Assembly (NCBI GenBank): GCA_029844215.1
Contig: CM056738.1
Span: forward strand, 42,172,388 to 42,236,387
Source: Przewalskia tangutica
Taxonomy: Eukaryota > Streptophyta > Magnoliopsida > Solanales > Solanaceae
Direction of reading: 5' to 3'
Length of the DNA stretch: 64,000 nucleotides
Shown in pieces: positions 35,492-44,800 of the stretch (position 1 is its first letter; every line of letters begins with the position of its first letter). The notes beneath the pieces were generated by a model. The model was not told where the DNA came from. It was given only the letters and a program-made list of their open reading frames with translations, and searched no databases. Position numbers and translations under genes: made by a program.

Positions 35492-35890
35492 TTAACTACA
35501 GTGACAGCTACTAGGAGTAACATCTAAACTCTTTTTTGACGCTAACTCATCCTTCTTCCTTAATCTCACCTCACTAAGAACACCTCTAGCCCATTCAGAA
35601 AAATAGGTCTCATTGTATCCAATTTTGCCACTTTTATAAATGGCCATGCAACGTTTATCGTCGTCGGAGTAAGGGCAAAGATCTCCATCAGGATCACGCC
35701 AAGCTCCTTCGTGTTTCATCCCTGACCAGCTAGCTATCCAGTGATAGACATATTGGCCTACACCTGCTAGTTTAAGCCACCCTTTGGGGAAGAACTCTAA
35801 CACACTACTGTTTTTGTCCATGAGGAACATGTTTGTTAGTTGTGCTCCGTGTGGGGATATTAGTATGTCTGTCAAACTCATCACCCTCAC
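35492..35890 (-). CDS. Glycosyltransferase family 61 (DUF563), exon 2
   Basis: Exon 2 of the gene whose exon 1 is at 45431-46564. The acceptor is TTTTTACAG/GTG (AG at 35892-35891) and the exon runs 399 bp in phase 0 to a TAA at 35494-35492: 132 residues plus stop. It begins VRVMSLTDILISPHGAQLTN, the hallmark DUF563 motif, then FFPKGWLKLAGVGQYVYHWI, GMKHEGAWRDPDGDLCPY, KRCMAIYKSGKIGYNETYF and a Lys-rich tail. No stop or frameshift, unlike the surrounding elements, so it is under selection or very recently released from it. In the family this part forms the nucleotide-sugar-binding half of the catalytic domain. Confidence 0.9.
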   Translation of the reverse strand: MRVMSLTDILISPHGAQLTNMFLMDKNSSVLEFFPKGWLKLAGVGQYVYHWIASWSGMKHEGAWRDPDGDLCPYSDDDKRCMAIYKSGKIGYNETYFSEWARGVLSEVRLRKKDELASKKSLDVTPSSCHCS

Positions 35891-38800
35891 CTGTAAAAAT
35901 TTAATCAATCAAGCTTGTGTCACTGAATACTGAGGAGTTAAAGAATTTTGACAAGTAACAAGAGGATAAATTATCTAGAACTTTTTGAACCTAAGATTTA
36001 AAATAATTTTTGAATCACCTTTATCATTACAATCAAAGCTTTCCTTTCTCACCCGTAAAATTCTCAAGGTAATCCTTTGAAGCCGAAAAATGGAAAATCA
36101 CCAGAAGCCCCTTTTTCAGTATAGTTTTTTTTGTCCAAGATTGACTCTTTTTTGCCATACAAAAATACTTTTTCTATGGTTTTTGAGTTTCTTTGTACTT
36201 GACTATACGTTGCCAAGATGTTCAGGGCAACTAATTAACATGGAAAAGTCTGCAATATTCTTTAGTAAGAACACTGAAAGGCAAGAAAAGGAGGAGATTT
36301 GTGGTATTTTGGGAAATATGCAAATTTGCACTAAAGGAATGTACTTGGATCTGCCAGCAGTGATAGGAAGATCAAAAAAGGATATGTTAACTTTTATCAA
36401 GGATAGCTTATGCAGAGAAATCACGTCCTTATTCAATAACTTTTGGGGGGGGGGGCAAGATGAGGGGACAAGGAAATTGCATATCGAGAAATGGGAAACA
36501 CTTTGCGATTCCAAAGGTAAAAGGGGGCCTTGAGTTCCGAGATTTAAAAGCTTTCAATATGGCATTATTAGCAAAAACAGCTTGGAGAGTTTTAAAAAAT
36601 CCAGATTCTTTGATGGCACAAGTTCTGAAAAGAAAATATTTTCAGGATTGTCCATTTATGAGTGCTGAAGCAAAAAGAAACTCGTCATGGATTTTGAGGA
36701 GCTTGATTTGGGGAAGAACTTTTAAGAAAGGGTGTAAGATGAAATATAGCAAATGACGAGTCTGTGAAGGAGTGCACAGATCTATGGATCCCTAAGGACA
36801 ACAATTTTCATCCTATAACTGCAAATGGTAATAGAGCTTAGGATTTAATGGTTGCTGATCTAATTGATGGTGCAAGGTCCATTTGGAATGTTAATAAACT
36901 TCATGAATTATTTTGCGAAGATGACATAAGTGCTATCCTTTCAATTCCACTGTCTCGATTAAGAAGGAACGATAGGCTATTATGGCACTTTACAAAATCC
37001 GGAATCTATGAAGTAAAGTCAGGATACCACCTTGCAAAGTCTATTATGCAACACTCAAGAAGGACGAAATGATTGAATTGAACCGAGTAGTCAGTCCTTT
37101 CCTAACGCCTTTTGGTTAAACTTATGGAAAATGAATATTAAGAATAAGTTAAAAACATTTCTGAAGGAGGTGTTTAATCAATTCCTTACCTGTTAAAAGT
37201 CTGCCATCCAAGAGGCTACATCTACCAGATGCTACACGTAAGGTTTAAATTCTAATATCCTTAAATCACCCTTACCCCGTAATCTTGTATCTGTCTTAAA
37301 TGACCCTAATTGGAAAATTATCATGACTGATGAATATAATTCTATTATTGATAATAAGACGTGGGAGTTGGTACCCCGTCCTTCTGGTGTTAATATTATT
37401 CGGTCTATGTGGATTTTTGCTCATAAGGAAAATTTTGACGGTTCATTTGCAAGACATAAGGCTCGTCTTGTAGGTGATGGTAAGACTCAGCATGTTGGTG
37501 TGGATTGTGGTGAGACTTATAGCCCGGTGATCAAGCCGACTACCATTCGTACTGTGCTCAGCTTGACTCTTTCGAAATCATGGCCCATTCATCAGCTAGA
37601 TGTGAATAATATTTTCCTACATGGTGATCTCAATGAGACAATGTATATGCATCAACCCTTGGGGTTTAGGAATACTAGATATCCTAATCATGTCTGTTTA
37701 TTGAGGAAGTCTTTGTATGAGCTTAAGCAGTCTCCATGAGCATGGTATAAGTGGTTTGTTGACTATGTTTCGACTATGGGTTTCTCTCACAACAGGTTTG
37801 TTCATTATTCATATACCGTCGAGGATCTTCCATGGCTTATATACTATTATATGTTGATGATATTATCTTGACTGCCTCTTCTGATGCTTTGCGAAAGTCT
37901 ATTATGATAATGCTCAGTTCTGAGTTTGCCATTAAGGACTTGGGCCCCTTGAGTTACTTTTTGGGGATTGATGTCACTCGTCATGCAGGTGGATTGTAAG
38001 ATCATTGAGAGGGCTGGAATGTCATCCTGTAATTTCACTTCTACTCCAGTTGATACTAAACTCAAGTTGGGTGATGCGGCTGACTCTCCTTATGAGGATC
38101 CGACCCGCTATCGTAGTCTTGCAGACGCCCTTCAATATATTACGTTCACGCGACCAGACATTATATATGCAGTCCAGCAGGTGTGTTTGTTTATGCATGA
38201 TCCCAGAGTTAAACATATGAATGCACTCAAACGCATTCTTAGGTACATTCAGGGAACACTTGATTATGACTTGCATTTGTATCCTTCGTCGACGTCTACA
38301 CTAGTCTCATATACAGATGCTGATTGGGGTGGTTGTCCTGACACCAGACGGTCTACATCTGGCTATTGTATGTTTTTAGATAATAACTTGGTCTCATGGT
38401 CTTCCAAGCGTCAATCTACGCTTTCACGTTCAAGTGCAGAGGCCGAGTATCGAGGGGTAGCCAATGTGGTTTTCAAGTTATGTGTCAGGTTATTATGAAA
38501 AATTATCATTTATCCATCATCACAATTATCACCATTGCCGACCGCCAATACAATCAATCGACATCATCACCACTACTACCAGCCACTACCACCAACAGCT
38601 GGCTCGGTCAACCACTACCTCAAACCACCTCAACTTACCGCCACAATTTCTATTGCCAACCAACAGCGACATCACTGTTAACCAAGCATCCATCACAATC
38701 CAATATTATCAGTCACTACCACCAACTACCTCCACCATCATAATCACCACCAATAACTAGTGTCGACCATTACCATCACCTCTCCAATCAATGAAATCAT

Positions 38801-41800
38801 ACTGTAAGATGATATTAATATCCCTTGGGGAGTGTTCTTATTAATATCAAAGTATATATAGAGTACAATGTTCATCCCTTATACAATAGGAATCCTAGTC
38901 TTATCATAATTATATTTACACAATATATGGAATTTTTTTAATTATGGGTAGAGATACAATTGTTTCTATAATATACATGTTTACACACTTCATCACGGAA
39001 TGGAGGAGTTTGACTCGAGACTGGATTCAAGTCAAGAAATAAGCTCAGGAAGTTCTTTGGTAAATATATCTGCATACTGATAGGATGATGGAACATGTAA
39101 CACTCTGACATGACCTAGTGCAACTTTCTCACGAACAAAGTGTAGGTCTATCTCAATGTGCTTGGTTCGCTGATGTTGAACCGGATTATGAGACAGATAG
39201 ATGGCAGAGATGTTATCACAGTACATAATTGATGCCTGACGCAGCGACATCAAGTTCTAATAAGAAATTTCTCGAGATAACAAATCTCACTACTACATTT
39301 GCAACGATTCAGATCAAATTTAGTAATCGAGCGAGATAGTAGTCATTACCGCGTACTAAGAAATCAGATTATCCCCTAAAACAATACAAAAGCCGGAGGT
39401 GGAGCGTCGCGTGTCCGGACACCCTGCCAATCTGCATCCGTATATGAAAGGAACATGTTTGGTGCAGAGGGGATATAGGTGCAAACCATAATCAAGAGTG
39501 CCCTTAATGTATCGAATGATATGCTTAAGAGCAGTGAAATGAGACTCTCTAGGGGCATGCATGAATAAGCACACCTGCTGAACAGTATAAGTTATGTCTG
39601 GCCTGGTGAAAGTGAGATACTGGAGTGCACCTGCAAGGCTCCTATACAGAGTAGGATCAGAGACTGGAGCACCATCCATGGCACTGAGATTAGATTTAGA
39701 ATCAACTGGAGTAGACACCTCTTTGCAGTTTGCCATCTTAGCCCTGTACACAATCTTCTCTGCATACTTACGCTGACACAAGAACATATGATTGGAAGAC
39801 CTGATCACTGATATCCCTAAAAAGTAACTCATCTTCTCTAAATCAGTCATTGCAAATTCGGACTTAAAGCAAGGCAATAATCTCATTTTTCAATTCGTCG
39901 GAGGAGACAGTAAGAACAATATCATCCACGTAAAGTAATAAGTAAGCAGTGCTACTACCTCAATGAAAAATGAAGAGTGATGTATCACTCTTGCTGCATA
40001 CAAACCCAATCTGTAAGATATACCTGACAAAACGATCATACCACGCACGGGGGGCCTGTTTCAGGCCATATAATGACTTACGGAGACGCACACGTAGTGA
40101 GGAACTGCTGGATGGGTGAACCCTGGCGGCTGATGCATGTAGAATGTCTCTCTCAGATCCCCATGAATGCATTCTTCACATCAAGCTGATGGATCGACCA
40201 GTGTTTGCCCATGGCAATGCTCAAAACTGTGCGAATGGTAGCTGGTTTGACAACTGGGCTGAAAGTCTCACCACAATCAATGCCCTCTTGCTGATTTGTG
40301 TCATTAGCCACAAGTCGTGTCTTATACCTCTCAAGAACCCCACTGTCTCTGAATTTGTGACGAAATAGCCACAAACAATGAATCATATTCACCCCCTCAG
40401 GTCTAGGTACTAGATCTCATGTGTGCTGTTTAGTTAAAGCATTGAATTCCTCAGACATAGCCGCATTTCAATTAGAGTCTTGTTTAGCCAATATAGAGTT
40501 CTTAGGAATTGGTGAAATGATTTGGGCAGACAAGTTAAATTGGACTTTAGGATTGAAAATTCCATGCTTTGCACGAGTTTCTATTTGGTGAGTGGGGATA
40601 GTGGAAGGCTCCAAGGCAGAGGGATTTGTTGGATATGGAGAAGGAGGGGATGACGCCGGAGGAGGCACCGCGGTGCTGGAAGGGGCCGGCGGCGGCGCCG
40701 TGATCAAGGGCCGCGGCGCTGGAGGGCTGACAGATCTCTCTGATGTTTTGGCGTCGCGGCGCCTCAGCACTGGGCCGCGGCGCTGACCCTTGGGGCCGCA
40801 ACGCTGACACTGTAGAGGAACTAATATGTTGTAGTTGACTGAGGATGATGGAAGAGATGTCAGGCTCGTCAAGAAAAGAGTAATCCGGATTTTGGAACTG
40901 TTTAAGATTCGAAAACGGGAATGTGGTCTCGTCGAATGTGACGTGACGAGAGATGTGGATCTGACGAGTGGACAAGTCATAGCATAAATAGCCCCTATGG
41001 TTCGGCGGGAATCCTAGGTAGACACATGGAGTGAACCGGGGGACTAGTTTATGAGGGGCAGTAGAGGCAAGATTAGGATAGCATAGACAACCGAATATTC
41101 AGAGATGATCATAAGAGGAGACTCTATGATAGAGAATTTTGGTAGGGGTCATATTGTGAAGGGTGCTAGTTGGGAGAATATTTAGAACGTATTCTGACAT
41201 TTTAGCAGCAAAGACCCAGAAAGACGAAGGTAGGGAGGCATGAATCAAAAGAGTGTGAATCATATTGTTAATGGTGCGGATGATTCTTCCAGCTTTACCA
41301 TTTTGTGGGGAGGTGTGGGGGCAGGAGAAGCGAAAGACCATGCCATTATTGGTACAAAACTGATGAAACATAGAGTTACTGAATTCATGACCATTATCGC
41401 ACTGAAAAGATTTTATACCTTTTTCAAACTGTGTGTGAATGAATTTTCAAAACTCAAGAAATTTGGCAAACACTTCCGATTTAAATTTGAGAGGATACAA
41501 CCAAACAAAGTGAGAAAAATCATCTAGTAAGATAAGATAGTATTTATGACCGAGAGAACTAGAAACATGTGATGTCCATAAATCGGCATGTATAATATCA
41601 AAAGGTGCAAAAGTAACACTAGTAGATGATTTAAATGGAAGACGAGTATGTTTGCCTAAAGAACAAGAAACGCAGTTTTGGGCAAGCTTCCTATTAAAAG
41701 TAATGAAATTAATGCCTCTAAGAAAACTAAAAATGGAGATCATGAATGACCAAGCCTATTGATGCGCGATTTATGCACACACTAACGCAAGTGCACGTGT

Positions 41801-44800
41801 CGTGACAAGTAATATAGTCTAGAAGACCGAGTTATCGTCCTCAGGGATTAGTGTTAAATTCTCAAATTCTATTCTATGGTATCTATTTGGTGGAAATAGG
41901 GCTTCAAATCTCCTCAACTATCCGCTTATCTTACTTGTTAATGCAATTAATTATGGTTCTTCTTCTATTTTGAGATAGCAGGTTAACTAAGTCGTTTTAT
42001 ACTCCTGTTAAGGTAATATAAACACTCAACCCCAATATAGAACCTTTCTACCTTTCGGTGATAAGATTGATTATAAAAGAGGATTAAGAGCAATAACCTA
42101 TTAATACTACACAAGTATCGGGGTACTTTCGTCCACGATTTAACCTATGTTTATTCAACTATAGCATATTCATAATCTCCCCTTTCGGCTTTCGATTAGA
42201 AATCATATGGATTATGATAATTAATGATCAATTAATTACCAAACATTCAAGACAATTATTGAATAAATCTCAACAACAACAAGAAGAACCAAAACATGCA
42301 TTAATTCATAAGAATAAGTTTCAAGTGAATTGACATGGAAAACCCTAGATTAAGTTAGTTCCTAGCCATAGACATGACAAGTACTAAACTAATATCCAAC
42401 ATAAACTATAAAGAAATAAAACAAGAAACAATAAATTACTAAGAAGTGGTCTCCAATCTTGATCTCCAAAGTTGTGTGAATTGGCAAGGAAGGGAACTCT
42501 CAAATCTGACCTAAAGACTGCTTTTTATAGCCTCCAAAACGTGTTCCAGGTTTTCCTTCAGGCCTTGGCCCATTCCCATTCGAATTTGTCAGTTTTCCCG
42601 CCTCGGCGCCGCGGCCCTGCAACTGGCGCTGCGGCGCCAGAACTCCTGCATCTCTCTGAATATTGGGCGCCGTGGCGCTCGACTGCTGGCCGGCGCCACT
42701 GCTGTTCGTGCCGGTTCGCCAACTTTCGCTGAGCTCTGGAACCTCTGCCTCTTTTGCTCATTTTCCGCCAATGAGCCACTTTAAACCAATATGACTCAAA
42801 AGAAAGAAAATATATCCTAAGACGACACGTATTTGTACAAAAATGGGCAAAAGAGTAACTAAAAATGACTCAAAATGTGTATATAAAATACACCGATCAC
42901 CTATTATGCCATGTTGAAGAAGAAATGACCGCTAGAGAGATGGAAGAGCTAGATATGGCAGCGGAGGTGGGAGTGAATGAATATAGATTCCCCATGCTAT
43001 TGCATCTCGTAAGAGGTGTCCCCGTATGAAGATCCTTCATAGTGAAACCAAAAGGCTCAAAATCAACAGAGACTGAATTATTACAGTGAATTTGCGGATA
43101 GATATTAGATTCTTAATTACATGTGGGGCATATAGGGTATTTTGAAGTGGGAATGAATAATGAGGTGGTGTGTATGATGTATCAAAACCCTTTACTGGAA
43201 TGCGGTGACCACTACCAATTGTCATAAATTGAGGATGCTTTAAACCAAACAGTTTGGAAATATTACCTGCAGTCCGGGTGAGGTGAGAAGTGGCTCCGGA
43301 GTCCATGTACCAGTTGTTGTCAGGCTGTTGCATGTTGAGACTGCTGAATGCATGACCTAACTCAGTGGGTGTCATGCTGGATGAGGGCTGCTAAAATTGG
43401 CCGTGCATGAAGTGGGCTTGCTGCGGATACTGGATTTGCCGAGGGGCCGGAGTAGGGCCCAACACACCTTGGTTGGAGAACTGGTGGAAGGGTAGCTGGT
43501 ACTGGAACTGCGACGGCGCCGCGACGCTGTATGGGTACTGTTGAGGCGCCGCGACGTTGAACTGATTTTGCGGGCCCTGTTGTTGCTGCTGGTTCATTGT
43601 CGCGACCGCCACGCACGACCGCTTTCGCCGCGCGACCGCGGTTGTGCTCATCCTGCTTAGCACGTCGAGTCTCTTCGAGCAACAACTGCGAGCGAGCTTT
43701 GTTAAAACTGGGAAGTGGATCTGCCTGTTGAATCATGGTGGCTAACGTATCATAGTCACCTTTGGGAAGGCCTGCAAGCAATTGCAACACCATTTTAGTG
43801 TCCGAAACAGGCGTGTCGACGTTGGAGAGTTGATCCGCCAGTAGTTTCAACTGTCTGCAGTATTCAGTCATGTTGGAGAAGTTTTCAGGGCGTGTATTGT
43901 TAAATTGTTCCTTCAAATACACCGCACGCGTGTGCTTGTTATCTTGAAAAATTTCCTCCAAGCGGTTCCATAAATCACGGGCTGTGGCGCCATATTTCAT
44001 GATAGTAAGAAGAAGATCCTGAGAAATACTACCATAAATCCATTGTTTGACGTCGGCGTCTAGACGTCGCCAAGTAAACTCATCAACCTCCGGAGGGCGC
44101 AGAATAGTATCGTCGATGTGATCAAACACGTTATAGAGACATGCGTGATTACGAAACAGTTCAACTCAAGGAGAATACTGACTGTTTTCTTGATCAAGAA
44201 GAATAGGAATAACGTTCTTGATATTGATAACAGTTAGGGTCGGATGAAAAGAGAGTGACGACTTGGTGGTGGGAGTTGCGGAGGTAGATGTGTCAGAAAG
44301 AGTGGAAGAATCAGGGGTAGTCATTTAGAGAAGAGAAGAAAGGAAGAAAAACCCAGAAAATTGAAGCAGGGCCGCGGCGAAGCCGAGAGGGGGGGGGGGG
44401 GCGCCGACGGCTTTTGGAAAAAATATTCCAGGGTTTTGTGTTTTAGGCTCTTGATACCATGTAAGATGATATTAATCTCCCTTGGGGAGTCTTCTCATTA
44501 ACATCAAAGTATATATAGAGTACAATGTTCATCCATTATACAATATGAATTTTAAGCCTATACAAAAGAAGAATTCTAGTCTTACCATAATTATATTTAC
44601 ACAATATATGAAAATATTCTAATTATGGGTAGAGATACAATTGTTTTTATAATATACATGTTTACACATACAACAAGCATTGCCACCACCAAATAACTCC
44701 ACCGGCTATCATCTTATAACCTAATAATTTGTGAGTATAACATTTTAGTTTTTTTATTTGAATTTTATATATATTATTCTCTATGTCCTAAAAAGATTGA

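Larger units (their letters stand above)
38803..44666 (-). mobile_element. Full-structure copia element in the GT61 intron (Ale/Retrofit-like)
   Basis: 5864 bp, bounded by short LTRs (183 and 207 bp) and an exact CATAC duplication (38798-38802, 44667-44671). In minus-strand order: primer site, gag (UBN2), protease, integrase, RT and RNase H. A 1140-bp solo LTR sits within the integrase N-terminus. Short LTRs, a UBN2 gag and HQLDVKNAF/PADIFTK-type phrases suit the Ale lineage. Frameshifts and a nonsense codon in gag make it inactive. Confidence 0.88.

Noticed and set aside
37323..38498. Copia at 37268-38498 as part of the complete copia at 38803
   Set aside because: It is on the opposite strand, lies outside the CATAC duplication and duplicates the same RT-RNase H domains.
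38396..38760. Pro/Thr/His-rich frames of about 100 codons
   Set aside because: Simple CAT/ACC repeat DNA; no start context or homology.
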